This document shows, piece after piece, positions 26,801 to 41,182 of a stretch of 64,000 bases of DNA (position 1 is its first letter; each line of letters opens with the position of its first letter). The position numbers and the translations under genes were made by a program. Source of the DNA: Scortum barcoo (Eukaryota; Chordata; Actinopteri; Centrarchiformes; Terapontidae); NCBI GenBank assembly GCA_023238725.1, contig CM041541.1, positions 11,308,044 to 11,372,043 on the forward strand. Reading direction: 5' to 3'. The notes below the pieces were generated by a model. The model was not told the DNA's origin. It was given only the letters and a program-made list of their open reading frames with translations, and did no database searches.

Positions 26801-28813
26801 ACATGGCATCTCTCCCTCTTTTTCCTCCCTTGTTTTCACGCTGGCTTCCTCCCTCTCCTCGTCATTTCTATCCCTCTTGAAACTCTTTTTTTCTGCATTC
26901 TGCTCCAGAAACTTTTCTTTTTTGAAAGGCTGGTAATAGTTGTGGCAAACCCACACACACACACACACACACACCTGCACGCCTGGATCCCATGAAGACA
27001 GTTCAGTCGACCACGCGGTCCGCTCGTGTTCACATAAAAGGCTCCAACTCTTGGAAAACAAAAACCTCCGTCTTTTCACGGCGTTTGAGGGACATGTCAG
27101 CCGCTCTTATTCAAATAGTCCCGCTCCTTTTATGTGCCTCGGCATTCACACAGGACCACAGGAATAATGATGAGACATAAATAATGACATGTTCAACAAT
27201 GACAGCAGCTAAGGGAGCATTCAAAGTTTGACTGAAGAGAATAGGTCAGTAGACTGGGACGCACAGAAGAAGGGTGGTGATTACATGCCTTTTTGACATT
27301 TTCTGAGGTAGATAAAAGGTGTCGATAAGAAAAGAGGCTAAATTGTTAAAAAAGTTGAGCAATTTGTGCTTTTTTTGTACCATCACCCTGTAATTTCCCT
27401 CCAATTTGTGGCTATTTTTTTGTTTTTGAAAACTCAAAATGGTGCTTTTCCATATGGATCTATATGTCCCCTCCATTATTTTTTTTTTGGCTACCACACA
27501 CACACACACACTCAGGCTCGTCCAGGGCAGGTCCTGGGGGACGGAGCCACTTGAAGGAGTGACTGCCTAATGAGGGAGAAAATCTGTTGTACTGTGGGAC
27601 AGGAGGCACAGGAGCAATCAAAACAGACTGTATTTACATTACACATGCACTAATTAAAGACGTAACTGACATCAACAAGGAAACCTCGGTGCGCACCATT
27701 TCATCATTATTGCGTTTATTTCTACTCTGCCTCATCAGTGCGGCTTGAAAATCCCCTGATTAGAGTTTGCTCTAATGCTTTCAAACGCCGTGAAAATGAA
27801 GTCGTTATCAACTCGTGTCAGGTTTAACTACTTCTGTTAGTTCACATCTTCACTTATTTTGTATTTGTAGGAGGATAAACTGGCTTCTCATGGTGATTCT
27901 CGGTATTGATGAGGCGGACACGTTAACGAAATCCACCAAATTATTCTCAGTTTGTTGTCACTGTGGTAAAATGAGATTACATTTTCCGATTAATGGCAAG
28001 AAATGTGAAAATGTGAAGTCTTTGCACCCTCACATCATGCCTTTAAGCCAAAAAAATGATGAGATTATGTGATAAAATCAAGAAAAAAAGCAAGAAGAGT
28101 TGTAGAAAGATGTTTTTCTTTATACTTAAGCAAATGTTAGCAGCAGGAGGAATATATGGGTATACGCTATATTTTGGTGTTACACATTATGAAGCTATTA
28201 AAGGTTTTATCACAGAAAATATAGGTATGTTTAAAGAAAGCACACACAATTATGCTCTGTCAGACACCATCAACATTATAATTCATTCAAAAGGTGAATA
28301 AAAGTGCATTAAAACCTTGAACTGTAACTGATATCAGTTATTAACGAGTCGGTGCATCAATACTTTTAATGCTAAAAGTGTCTCACCATTAATTTTGCTC
28401 TTCTTCAGATTAAAGCGCTGCACTCACAAGAGCTCAGTTTGAGAATTAACACAGCACAAACACACACACTCACAGGTGTAGTTATCCGCGGATTATGAGG
28501 GAGTGTGTTCTCCGATAAAGAATCTGTGTTTAAGTTTGGGATCGCTGTGGGATTTTAGTGTGTGATCAGCACAACTGGCCTCTGGGGGGGAAAAAGAGAC
28601 ACACAGAGAGAGAGAGAGAGGGAGAAATGGGTCAAGCTATGGAAATGAATAAAGACAGTGAAAAAAAATATCTTGTATCATCAAAAATCCTTTTTTTCTG
28701 ACTCATTGTTGGTGGTAAATTTAGTTTCTGTTCTTTCAGATGAAGCACTGTCTCACGTCAACGCAAAAAAAAAAAAAGTGGGATGGAGGAAAAGAGTGAT
28801 TTGGTAGGGATAC
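23829..28813. other. Non-coding region with several microsatellites
   Basis: No gene is recognised. It includes CA runs at 24,513-24,536, 25,187-25,210 and 26,951-26,974, a TG run at 24,574-24,588, a (TCC)n stretch at about 26,709-26,728, a (GA)n stretch at 28,605-28,620, and a small motif cluster (CAGCTG, TCACGTGA, TAATTA) at 24,150-24,173. The purine-rich block at 25,050-25,115 gives spurious Arg/Glu open frames. Confidence 0.5.
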
Positions 28814-29018
28814 TGTGTGTGTGTGTGTGTGTGTGGGTTGATAAAGGAGGCGGGTAGGTGGGGGGGGGGCTGTGTTTGGGTTTGGGATCAGAGTGGAGAC
28901 CGATGTGTGAACAGCACTCTATAAAGCACACAGATTATCAGGTCAACACACACATAGACATACTTACTGAACTGAACAAAAGAGGACCCACTGAAGTCCA
29001 CACACACACACACACACA
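28814..29018. repeat. Opposed (TG)n and (CA)n pair
   Basis: TG occupies 28,814-28,835 and CA 28,999-29,018, with a 163-base unique spacer. Confidence 0.9.
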
Positions 29019-30873
29019 GAGAAAGAGATGCCATCTGATAAGCACTCTCACAAATTAAATACACTCCAGGTGAGCCTCAGGAGAGCTGAAAGACGAGAGA
29101 AATTACCACATTTTTACTCACTCAGCAAAAATAAGTAAAAAACATGAGCGCTTTTAACTATTCTTTGAAAAATTTAACTAAAAAATATCAAGACCAGCAA
29201 CGTTTTTGTCCATTAAATCATTTCTCGAAAGGATGTCAACACTTAAAAGTTAACAGTAGTTTTCTTTTCACACCAGATGTAGATGTTTGTTTTCATGATA
29301 AAGATCCAGCTGTCTGAGGTGATTTCAATGAAATCCACCCAAGTTTTATTCTGTAAAGTGGAGTTATGCCGGATGGAGACGCAGGAGGAGACACGGCTGA
29401 ACATGTCCCCACCTACTGGTCAAACACGGCGACTGCAACGTGCACAAAACAATTCAGCAGGCTCTGAAATTCAGTAAAAAAAAGACAAACACCAACAGGG
29501 GACACGTGTGATTAAGATGCTGTTTATTAAATCCTGAGTCACAAGATCACTGCTGGATAAAGATCTATTTATTATTATTATTTATTCTTGTTTATTGTGG
29601 TAAACACTGATTAGTCATCTGTGTACAAAAGAGTGTTTGCTGAAATATGCTAATATAAAATGTTATTCTGAAAATGCTTTAATTGAATATTATAATTCAC
29701 TAATACTACTAATTTGTAGTGTATTAATCTTTTCCTTATCTGCAAATAAGCATATTGTATGATCATAATTTCAACATTTTCTTTGATAAAACAATAAAAA
29801 ATATGTCTGTTTATATTAACAAACACAGCGCTCAGTATAAAGAAGTGGATATTTTAGTACAAATGTACAAATAAAACTGTATGTATAACCGATTAACTGT
29901 GAATAACTAGTCTACAGAGGAATGCATTCAAATCCACATATAAAGACAGGTTATTTACTGAACACACATCTGGATGTTTTCATCAGTACGAACAGCGATC
30001 GTCATTTCACTATTAACTTTTAGGACAAGTTTTATTACTTACACTATCTGCAGATTGCTTGTGTCAGAGCTCCAAGGTATCAGGAAGAGAGATGTTGAAA
30101 CTTACTTACATCTTTTTAATTATTTTTTTTATACAAATTAAAGTAAAATAGTTTTATTTGTCCATTTTTTATCAGATTAGACTGTATAAATTATTATCCC
30201 ATGAGATCTTTAGTATAACTCTGTATATAAACATCAAAAATATCACATTTTCATACTTTATATTTAAAGGCATTGCTGCCATTTAATTGAACACTTCTTC
30301 CTTTTCAGACTCTATGGTCTTTAATCATACATTTATTTAGACGTCCAGAACATTAAAAACAGCATCAGAGACCACTGCAATGTGTTAAAGGTTGGTTCGT
30401 TCACTGACAATGAATGAAGAAAAACATCTGGTTTGAATCTGCAACTGCAACTGTGTGTGTGTGTGTGTATGATGCTCGAGAGTTTCCTCCTGATGCAGTT
30501 TTATGTGTGTTTTAACTGTGTAATTTAGACCATTTCTCTAAAACGCAGAGGAAAGTTGATGTATCAGGATGCTTCCCACAACAAAAATGAAAAAAATAGT
30601 CTGTATTGAATTTGGTTTTACAAAATTTACAAAATAAGTCATTACCTGTACGTGTTTGTGCAAGCTTGTGTGTGTGTGTGTTTTCTTGCGTGTGTCATGG
30701 AGACAGATGGATGTGATGCTGGCACAGAATCAGAGAACATCAACAAAGAGATCTGAGCACGTGCACACACCTACACACCGATGCACGGACACACACGCGC
30801 TCACAACTCCATTGTGCTTACTTGTACTACTGCCCAGTTAGGTATTTATATGCTAAACCCTTTTAGAGCCGAG
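29019..30873. other. AT-rich non-coding region
   Basis: No gene is recognised. The sequence is strongly AT-rich, with only short TG runs near 30,451-30,468 and 30,666-30,681, and no exon-like segment that I would defend. Confidence 0.5.
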
Positions 30874-31032
30874 GTGTGTGTGTGTGTGTGTGTGTGTGTG
30901 TTGCTACCTGAGGCACTCTCGAGGCGTTTTCATGTCATCCATCCGTCATGTCAAACCTGCAGCTCTGTGATGACAAGTAGCCACAGAGATGCTCCCCTCT
31001 GTGAGATGCACACACACACACACACACACACA
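30874..31032. repeat. Opposed (TG)n and (CA)n pair
   Basis: TG occupies 30,874-30,901 and CA 31,009-31,032, with a 107-base unique spacer. Confidence 0.9.
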
Positions 31033-33479
31033 TCACACTGAAACAAGCAATAATGCCGTGCATTTGTGTTTTTATTGTGTGTATTTGTGTGTGTGTGCAT
31101 TTTTAAAATTACCCAACAATCCAAACAGGTTTCCTGTTGCCTCTCTCAGCCTCGGCGGAGGACAGAAGCAACAGCTGCAATTAGCCCTTTGTGGCTAAAA
31201 CCAGTCTGATTAGACGTCTCGTTAGGCATCGTTAAGGCTTTTACTAACAGGGCGCATAGATAATGAGCCTGCCCACTGAACAACCAAGATACTCATCATA
31301 GGATAAAACGCCTACGCATTTAATTGGAGGCAGGAGCACAGAAGAGGAAAAAGGAGACACTTTTACAGAGAGAGAGAGTGGAGGGGGAGAGTGAAAGAGA
31401 GAGGAATAGAGGATGGGAGAGGATAAGTAAGGAAATACTTGAGCATTTATTTATGAGATATACAGAGTAAAAACATATTTAGAAATAAAAACAAAGTATT
31501 AAAGGGATGTGTTCAAGGTCGTATTTATTATATTGTCACTTTTGTGTGGAAATCACAGGCTCCTCTGTCGTGTTTTTTTTTTGCTCAAAACGCATTATCA
31601 AGCCAAAATAAAGCTGCTTTTCTTAGCACTTAGCTTGAGGTAGAGTTCGATGTATGTCCAGTGTGACGCTGCAAAACAAATAAGACATAACAAAAAAGAT
31701 ACAGGATACAAATCAGGTCTGTTTATTTTGTATGTGGGCGTATGGGAGTGTTGTAATCAGCCTGTGTGTTTAAGTGTGTGAGTAAATTAAACGCAGGAAA
31801 AGTGAACGAGGTGATCAGGAAACGGGAGAGAAGATAGGAGTTGGTCGAAACATTGGCAGCTTATAGATCGATGTTTTCACCTCACAGCAGCATTAAAATG
31901 AGATCTCAGAGGATGTATTAGCTGCTCCTGAACTTTATTGGTCAGTTATGTAAGATAGATACCAAAAGGACTTTGTTACCAGTGGAAACAAAGCTGATTA
32001 CACGTTTTCAAAGGCTCCATGATCCCACCTTCATACTGTACTGTGTGTACAGTGAAATGTCATGACATCAGATCCTATTATCATCAGATATCCCATAAGC
32101 CCCTTCCTCTCCTTGTCATTGTCTTCCTCAGTGGTGTCCCTACTGATAAAAATTCATCCCCCCTCTTTGTTTTTTTTCTAAAAAAAAAAAAAAAATCAGT
32201 AATGGTGACAGCCGGCAGGAAAATTGTTGTTTACCCTGACTAATACACTGTAATCTCCAGTTAACACAGAGGTCATGTGGGTGCTGATGAGGGGTCAGCT
32301 CCCCTCCCCACACCGATGCCCAGGGGCACTCTGGGAAATTTCTCACAGCTAATCACATGGCCAGGTCAAAATTTTGTGTTTTACAATCCTCGCTAACCAC
32401 CTTAAAAAAAAACAGCTCAACTATACATTATTTGGTCTGTGAAGGCAGAAAATCTGATCTCAGGGCAGCTCTTCGGCTCTGCAGCAGCATATGGACGAAT
32501 GCAAATGGGCGTAATAGTTGCAGAGAGTATTAATGCGACTCGTGCTCTCACCTCTGTCGCCCTCACCTTGTGCTATCATTACAAGGCCCGCCACATGGCA
32601 CACACACACCACACACACACACGCATAATGCATGCACACTGGAGTAATGCACGAGCGCGGTCCCACACGTGTTCCCCTCACACAAAGGCATTAGCATATT
32701 TCCCCGATTAAAAAAACAACGTGAACTTGTAAGCACAGAACAGACATATGCAAATGACTCCGCAGCAATTTACCAAAACAAAGCTGGCACTACTGTCATG
32801 TGAAGTAAAGGGAGCGGGGAGGTGACACGGCTGACGGACACGTTCACCAAAAGGTTCAGCCTCTGTGTGTATGTGTGTGTGTGTGGCTGAATCCATTGGA
32901 GATGGACTCAGTCACACAGTAAATGTGTATTTCTACATTTCTACCTCATGTTTCCATTCTTTTTTTTGCATTTTTAATTGCATTTTTTATTGCATTTTTT
33001 TTGCATTTTTGTCAATATACAGACTTGAAAACATCATAATAAAAAAACAAGTGTGCACATATACACATATTTATGTATACATTTACATCTAGTACTAATC
33101 ATATAATATATATATATATTTGACTAATTATTTGGTTACTTTTTTTTATCACTATTCAAATTCCTTTCCTTTTCCTTTACACGTTTATCTCTTTAAGTTT
33201 AATTTAACTAAGTTTTCCTCTTTTTTTATACATACATCCTGATGTCAGTCAACAAAAAAAGGCGATAATAATGTCAGGAAAGAAACAGCGGTGAGCATTG
33301 CGACAGTTAGGAAAAGAGGCGAGAGGAGAGAAAACGATGCAGAAAGAGAACAGTTAACTTGGCAAGAAAGGTGAGAACACTGGGAAAGGCTAAACATGAA
33401 AAACTGAGAGCTAGAAGGTCAGCCAGCAGCTCAAATGGAAGACATTTACAGCTCTAATAAGATCAGATGTAAGACATTG
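31033..33479. other. Non-coding region
   Basis: No gene is recognised. It includes a purine-rich block near 31,360-31,430, a poly(A) run near 32,181, a CA run near 32,600-32,622, T-rich imperfect repeats (tgcattttt units) at 32,960-33,010, and octamer motifs ATGCAAAT at 32,499-32,506 and 32,748-32,755. Confidence 0.5.
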
Positions 33480-33665
33480 CACACACACACACATACACAC
33501 ACACACGCAAATATAAATACATCTGAGCCAATGTCTTTGCTGGAATAATTGCACGAGCAAGCACATCTGGTGCACTTTGAGATTGAGTTCTGGCTCGATG
33601 CAGCGATGGTAATGACATCGTTGTAAAGTGCGTGTGTGTGTATATGTTTGTGTGTGTGTGTGTGT
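33480..33665. repeat. Opposed (CA)n and (TG)n pair
   Basis: CA with one interruption occupies 33,480-33,506 and TG 33,630-33,665, with a 123-base spacer. The order is the reverse of the other pairs. Confidence 0.9.
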
Positions 33666-35140
33666 CCACTCCAAATGCCACTGTGGTGCTTCACAGGACT
33701 CAGCTCCTCTCATTGTCACTCACAGGAGAACAGAAAAAGACCCCATGATAAAAAAAAGCTCTTCATCTGAACTGGAACGCTCGCATTTGTCACATAATTT
33801 GACTTTGTTATAATCAATTTTTCAGGCAGATGCATCATAAAGACTAAAATCCTGAAATTGTCAGAAACTTTAGGAGGCATGCAGTCAACAAATTTTTACT
33901 TTTCCTCAGTGGATCTTTTTTCCCAGAGCTGAATTTCTGTGCAGGATTCAGCAGCAACAGTGTACATGAATGACTGTAAACCACATTTTTTCAAGTCGAC
34001 AAAGCAGGTCTTCATTCCTTCATAAATTTATTGTTTCTCTAAAATTCCTTCACAATGACTATTTGATAAAGTAAACTCCCTTCTCAGCCCTGCTCTCCTC
34101 ATTCTCACTGACTCTTCTTCTTTTTTTTTTATCACATTGCTCTTTTTCTGTCTGCTCTCCCTCTTTATTGACATCTTTTACCACCTGTACTTTGTTGGTG
34201 TGGAGTTTACACTCAGATCCACCTGAATCTGCACGAGTGAGTGATATCTTTGATATCAGTATTAGTAAGGATATAATATTCGCTTATGTATCATAATATT
34301 GAACGTTTCTCCAAATATACATATGAAATTATCATTATCGTGTTCAAACCAACCCAAACTTTTAGGAAATGTATAACAAACCTTATAACTTATTTTATTT
34401 TTTGTTATTGGGGAATTTTTTTTTTTTTCAAAGAAGGCCAGGGGTGGTTGGACGTTTTGCAGCGGTGGTAATTCTTTTGTTAAGCTGCTGCTCACATTAT
34501 ATCATCACAGTGTGTTTTCACAGATCAGAAAGATGAGATGAGAAACACTGTCATGAAATTTTCAACTTTATTTGGCACCAGAAGCGTCATCTGCATCTCA
34601 AACTCAGCCCAGGAGGAGAGCTGGGGTCGCGCTTTCGTTGTTTAGCATCCATGCTAAACGTTGCACGTCACAGGCTTCCGGCGTGACTGCGGCGACTGGC
34701 CTCGAGCCACCCAGAGTCGAGCGCTGGCTGTGAAGGCACCCACCTCCTCTGGAGAGGCCTCGGAGGCATCTTAAAGTGCAGTCATTAGGCGCCCACTTGT
34801 GTAGGTGCTCTTGCAAGAAATCTTGTCAGGCAGATACCTGCTGTCTAATTAGGCAGGCGGCACACGCACTCGCTCAAGGGGAAGAAACGACAAGCGCAGT
34901 CAGTGGATGTGCAGCGTGTAGTGAGTAGGTCCACTGCTCAGTGTGTGTGTGTGTGTGTGAAGGAGTGTGTGTGTGTGTGCTAATAATGACCTGAGGCTCA
35001 ACCTGCTGTTGAGAACAGTAACTTGTGACTCAATGCCTTTGTTCACCCCTTAACATCTGGCTCTGACCGAAGGCTGTGGCTGTGTGTGTGTGTGCGTGTT
35101 TGAAATGCATTCAAGCCGAATGGGCCATTGCTCAAAGAGT
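33666..35140. other. Non-coding region with a GC-richer island
   Basis: No gene is recognised. A GC-richer unique island lies at about 34,600-34,830 and could be a conserved non-coding element. A 70-codon minus-strand open frame across it has no recognisable family. TG runs lie at about 34,940-34,958 and 34,966-34,979. Confidence 0.45.
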
Positions 35141-35341
35141 ATGTGTGTATATGTGTGTGTGTGTGTGGGGTACTGAGGCGAGCAAAGCAAGGACTAAGGC
35201 GCGAGGAGCTGAACATCGTCGTGGAAACCTCTGAGGGGAAAAAGGCCTGGAAGCCCCTTCTGTCAGCTGGGCTCTGCAACGCTTCCCCTCGACTGCCTTC
35301 ACACACACACACGCCCACATACACAACACACACACACACAA
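35141..35341. repeat. Opposed (TG)n and (CA)n pair
   Basis: An imperfect TG tract occupies 35,141-35,168 and an imperfect CA tract 35,301-35,341, with a 132-base unique, GC-richer spacer. Confidence 0.85.
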
Positions 35342-35471
35342 GGTCCCTCTGGAGCACCAGATTAAGGTCTGAGTGAGTGCGAGCAAAACAATACCCCAGT
35401 GTGTGTTTGTGGAGCCGTGGCTAATTGTGTTCATTTGCTGCTCAAGTTGAGACAGTCAGGACACTGGAGGG

Positions 35472-35487
35472 GTGTGTGTGTGTGTGT

Positions 35488-35523
<36 letters not shown>
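35472..35523. repeat. Compound (TG)n(GA)n microsatellite
   Basis: A TG run at 35,472-35,488 is joined through a few bases to a GA run to 35,523. Purine-rich sequence continues to about 35,580. Confidence 0.95.
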
Positions 35524-35526
<3 letters not shown>

Positions 35527-35580
35527 CAAGGATGGGAACAAGAAAGAGTGATGGGGGAGGATGGAACAAGGACAGATGAG

Positions 35581-38500
35581 CGACTGAACAAGTGTGTGTG
35601 TGTTTGCAAGGGGGCAGGAAGTGCAGTGTGAGGCCATGCAGGTAATCCTCATTACGATGTGGAAGTGTTCATTTGCGAGGTGTGTGTGTGTGTGTTGATA
35701 TGTGTGAGGTGAGTATTTAAGAGAGCGCTAATTTTCTCTCCGTACATCTGCCCAGCCTTGCGCGCATTACACACTAAGATGCACTCGCTTAGGTTCTTGG
35801 AAACACACACACACACACATTTACAAACACATGCTCGCTGGCATTTCGCATGAATTCACAGCTCATGCTTGCGTACCACTTTGAGAAATTAAACCCCTAT
35901 TTGCCTTAATCTTTGAACAACACATACTCGTGCCAACAAACAGGCAGAAGTTCCTGCTGAAACTCACGGAGAGGCCTCGGAGTAGATTCATGTGGAGGGT
36001 TTACTCCTCTTTACTTCCATCCAAAGTTTTGATTTGTGATAATTTCATCAAATGTCCTGGTTATTTAGAGCACATTCCTTCTCTGGTGCTGGTTAGTTTA
36101 TAGAGAAAGCTTCGGGGGTGTGTCAGGGTAAATGACAAATCCTCCGTCGTGTCTGTGGGAAATCAGCACCACGGACAGATCCAGGGGAGACGGAGGCTGG
36201 GTGCATCTTTGAGCTCATTGTTTTGGTTTTTGGCTCCGACTCGCCGCTCTATAAACTTTATTTCCGGCCACAGCAGGCAGAAAAAGTCAGTGAAAAAAGC
36301 TCAGATAAACCCACTGTGCTCTACCTGCTCAGCACCAAAGGGCAGATGGGCATTGTCGGCAACTAACCAGTGAACAAAGTGGTGCAGTTAGCTGCCAAAG
36401 AACCACATTTTTCCAGCAAGAGATGATAGAGAACAGCTAAAATATACTGAGTATCAGACCTAACCAATCTCCAGATTAATGCAAGCTGGATGTTTGACTG
36501 TTTGCCCAGCCACTTTATAAATTGGTAATATGTCAATGTCGTGTTTACGGCTTGTTGCACAGGCCCAAAGTGTAGAAAAACGTTTTTTATTGCTGTTTTA
36601 AAAGGACAACCATTTAGCTTCTAACCACAGAATCTAATTTAGATCCTTCAGAAGCCCGAAGGATTCATCTCCAAGTGACCATGTCTGTCTATAATCATAA
36701 AGAAAGAAGAGTCTGCACAGCTCGTTGACATAAAGAACACTATTTATGAATTTCAGTTGAGCTCCTGTAAATAACAATCAACATTTTTGAGTTACTCTGA
36801 CAATCCAAGTCATAATTACAACTGGAAAAGTTCTGATATTTTCTAATATTAATAATACAAAGTTCCCTAGAAAATGAGACAATAATTCCTCAGGTCAGCC
36901 AAAGTCTATCGTTCAAAGTATTTAAATGCTAATTTAAAGGATGTAGTGCTGTATTCACCACATGGTATGTTTTTGGTCATACAACCAAACTTGCAACCGT
37001 AGAAAGGGCTTTAGTTCTTCTGTGACTTCCAACAAGACAACATCATGCTCATCTGTGACCCCAGCTGCTCACCTAAAGCAATGATGAATCGTATTGTCAA
37101 TGGTAAATGCACAGAAATTATTTAACATTTTGGCCTTATGTTTGGTTTGAGCTCTTAAAAAGAAGTTGTTGGTATTTTGGGGTTTGATAGTTTGAACAAA
37201 AAACTCTTTTGTGTGGGTCAGGTTAAAATTTTCAAGCCTGATTTTTCAGCATTCACCTTTTTTCATGAGGGAATGGTTAAGTAGCTGTTTGTCTTTAAAA
37301 ACAGAACAATAGAGGGCAATTGTTGGTACAGTAGTCCCAGTGAGACAAAATATGAAACAGAGGCAAATCAATGGCAAATAATGTCATCTTAGAAGGTCAT
37401 ACCTGGACCTTTCAGCTCTGTCAATACAAACACACACACCTGCACACATGCTGTAATTACAACGGCATGGTAAAATGCGCACACGCACGCCCTCTGACAT
37501 CTTTATAACATTTCTAATGATAAAATGACACACACACGCGGACACACAAAGACCGCAACAATAAACTTACACACACTTGCACTTTGTCTCTCAGTGCCTC
37601 CCTCACATGTAAACTCTGCAGGCTGCTAAGCGGTATTAAACCTCCCTGCCTGGCCACGCTGTGTTTTTCCCCAACGCTAAGTGTCCCTCTCTCCTCCCTG
37701 CCCGGGGCGAGCGAAGGAGAAAATAAACAACTAAAGAGACAAACAGCGAGAGCCACTTAGAGCCACTTAAAGCCAAGGCTCCTTCCCACAGCGAAGCACT
37801 TCCCTAGGGCTACTGATGTCTGCCCGCCACGCTGGGAGACAGAGGGGAAGAGAGGCAGAGGAAAGAAGTGAGGGAGGACAGGAAGGTAGAAAAAGTTCAG
37901 ACGCTAGGGAGGAGACGAAGACGGGGGATGGAGAGCTGGAAGGGCGGCGAGCTCGGAGAGGGAGAACCTGTCACTTTCCGTTCCCCTCTCAACGTCGCCT
38001 CCCGTAACGCGAGGAGAGCCGGCCTCACGAGCGGTGGCAGTCACCTGTGGAGAGGAGTCATCGATCTGAGTAGAGCCATACTGATGAGTTAAGACACACA
38101 CACTTCCCTGCTGTGGGCAGATGGCACAAGCGATGCGCCAAATTTATCTTATCTTATCTTGAAGAATTTGTTAGGTAAAATAAAAAGAAAATACAGCAAG
38201 AAAATCCTTCAGCTTTTGGCTTTCAGTTAAAATATCGATGACAAATTTGGATAAATAGTCGTATTTTATCTCCTGTCTTTTCTTTCCATTTTAAAAGTTT
38301 TATCTCAGTGTCGCTCATCAAAGGAGCACAACAGTCTGTTATGTTTTTTGTGACCATGAGATGAGTTGCCATGTTTTAAATGCTTTTCTGAAAAATCTCT
38401 GTGGTTGCGGCTAAAGAAGATTCGAGCTAGACTTTACGATTTAGCTTTAGCATGTAGAGACACAAGGCTGCCTCAAAACTGATCCAAAATCAATGAGAAA

Positions 38501-41040
38501 ACAAAAAATCCCAAGTTTAAAGGTGCTCTGTGGAGGTTTCTTACATTCACCAGCATACTGTGTGTGTATCCTTGAGGCCTAACAAATGTTTGCAAAGCCA
38601 CCTTTATCTCAGTATTTTAAATCATTTATCCCTGTTTGGTTGATAGCAGTCTCTTCTTCCTTGCCTTAGTTGGCAACGCTGTCGTTCAAAGCGTCCTTTA
38701 AAACAATCTGGCTCACCTCACGTGTTGGGCGTGGATCCGAGCCCAAACCAAAAATAAACTCCTGGTTGAGACATTTAAAGAAATCTGATGAGTTTTTGTT
38801 CAACAAAAGTGCTTTTTATTAAACTCATCCCACCTGTAAAGTGAGAAGCATGTGTTCGTCATCGTCATTTAAGGCTTCATAATTTTTCAGATTCTAGAAA
38901 TTCTGAATATTTCAAGCGTATTTCAAATACTTTCCAAAGTTTGCTATAATCCCATTTTTATCTCACCCATCTTTTTCTCTCATCCTTTCTTCCCCTCCTT
39001 GTTTTGTGCTTTTCCATTCCTCTACTTTCCCTGCACTCAACCTTGCTCCCTCCACTCTGCCTCCCTCCCTTTCCCTCTCCCTCCCCGTTTTGTCCCCCTG
39101 ACTGCGAACCCAAAGGTCACCTCTCCCCTGAGAGCCCTGTTTACCTGAACCGCTCCCCTCCTTTTGACATTCACCTACTTGGAGATAGAAGGAGAAAAAG
39201 GAAGAACAAATTTAGCCACTCTTAGCTTGGAGGTCGGTTGCTCTACAAAACCTTTACAGGCACAGAAAACCAAATGTCAGTTTTTTTTTTGCAGAAAGCT
39301 GACAAGACAAGTGCACTATGGATCTTAAAAGCCTTTCCAACAAGTCCACATCTTCTTTTTTCACAGGATTCCTTCACTTTACATCCTCACATATATTTAA
39401 GCTTTAGCTGCAACAAATCCAAGTAAATTCTCAAAAAGCTGCAATCAAACCTTCATGAGTCACATTTTCTTTTAACTAATCAACTATGTTTTGCTTAATC
39501 TGGAGACATCAAACCCACAAAAGCACCGCAAACACCTTCTTGACCTGAAAAACGTTTCCAGTCCTTGAGATGCATTTTTTTCTACACATGAAGTTCTATT
39601 TACGCATTTAGCTCCGAGGAAGCCCTTTATTCTGTTCGCTCTGGTTTTTAAGAGGCATGCTATGAAAAAATAAATAAATAAATACAAGAAGTGGCCACTT
39701 TAAAATAGAGTCCTCAGAGATACGTACAATAACATCATGTGTATGTACACCACGCATCTGCACCTGTGTCGCTCACTGTTTTATCGATAGAATGATAAAG
39801 ATCCAACGAGCTGAGTTTCTTTTTTTAAGGAGTGTTTTTTAGAAAAGGATGGTTTGGAAAAGTAGTTTAATTCTTTTTCTTTGAATACGCAGCAGAGTGC
39901 ATTAAAAAACACTTTATATGTGAAGGACTGGTCTTCTAAAAAAAAAAAAAATCATAACGCTGCTGCTCGGCCTCTCTGATCATGTCAGAAGCTTTCGTAA
40001 ACTTGTGGTGTGTGTGATGTGTGCCTGCATGCCTTCACTGTCACTTGCTGACAGTGTGTGTTTATGTTGAGTGTTATGCATGCTGATGGTGACCCAGACC
40101 CCCACAGGGCCTCCCACCCCTCCGGCCCTCCCCTCCCTGGGCGAGGGCAGCAGGATGGGGTCAAACAGACAAATCTATCCCCCTGCTCAATGGAGGCCTG
40201 CCCAGGGCCATTAGTATCCATTACCAGGAGGCATGGACAACCACAGCCTGTGGTGCTTAATTTACACACACACATGCACACACACTTGCATGAGCAGACA
40301 TCTGGAAAAAAAAAGTCACATAAAGTACATAAAGTGATTACACACAAAAGCGTGCGTACATACACGAATGTCCATTTTTACACGCAGAAAAAGAAAACAT
40401 AGGTAATCAAGCATTCAAATATTCATAATGTGGAAACACACACGCACACACACCGCTCATATGCAGAGCTATGTAAAAATCCACACACAGACAAACACAC
40501 CTGACAGTGAATCAGGCCTCCAGCAGCTCGCGACAGAGGTCTTTACTTCAAACAGACATTCTCCGAGGGGATGACCTTCTGGGAGTCTGTGGGGTGTGTG
40601 CATGAGTGTGTGTTTATGAGTGTGTGTTTGTGTGTGCTTGTGTGTGCGGACACGTGGGCGATGGAGTTCAGTACGTCGCGCGCAGTCGCCTCCTTCCGAC
40701 GAGTCTCGCACACAAACGTTAGCGCGCAACCTCGCCGCCAAACAGGTGCGGGCTAAATGGTTATGAATGGGCTGCTGGACAATCCAATGCAAGTTTTTAT
40801 GGTCGGTAATGTCGTTTTAATAGAAACATCAGGAGCAGCAGGCCGACCCATCTGTCTGAGAGAGACATGGAAGTGATAAAGAGAGACGAAAAAATGTGAG
40901 AGAGGGACGAGAAGATTCAGAGAGAGGGATAAAAAAGAGGAAAGACAAAAATATAGAGAAATAAAGAGCTTGAAGAAAGAAGATTGAGTCATCACTGCAT
41001 CCTTGGTTGCTCTGTGTTTGGTACTTGGCTCTTTCAACTA
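35581..41040. other. Non-coding region with GC-richer islands
   Basis: No gene is recognised. GC-richer unique islands lie at about 37,800-38,090 and 40,085-40,255. A (TTATC)n repeat lies at 38,142-38,160, pyrimidine-rich sequence at 38,990-39,100, and CA/TG runs near 40,263-40,288, 40,435-40,453 and 40,600-40,645. The remainder is AT-rich. Confidence 0.45.
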
Positions 41041-41149
41041 GTGTGTGTGTGTGTGTGTGTGTGTGTCTGGCATGTCAGCTGTGGCTGGCTAACAAGCTGC
41101 ACCCTCAACAGCCAATTATCTAGAGCATGGCAACTGGCCCATACCTGCA

Positions 41150-41180
<31 letters not shown>
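41041..41180. repeat. Two (TG)n tracts in direct orientation
   Basis: TG runs of 26 bases (41,041-41,066) and 29 bases (41,152-41,180) flank 85 bases of unique sequence. Confidence 0.9.

Positions 41181-41182
<2 letters not shown>

Noticed and set aside
36149..36373. 74-codon open frame near a TATAAA-like sequence at 36,250
   Set aside because: There is no family resemblance, and the TATAAA lies inside the frame, so it cannot be its promoter. It is probably chance.
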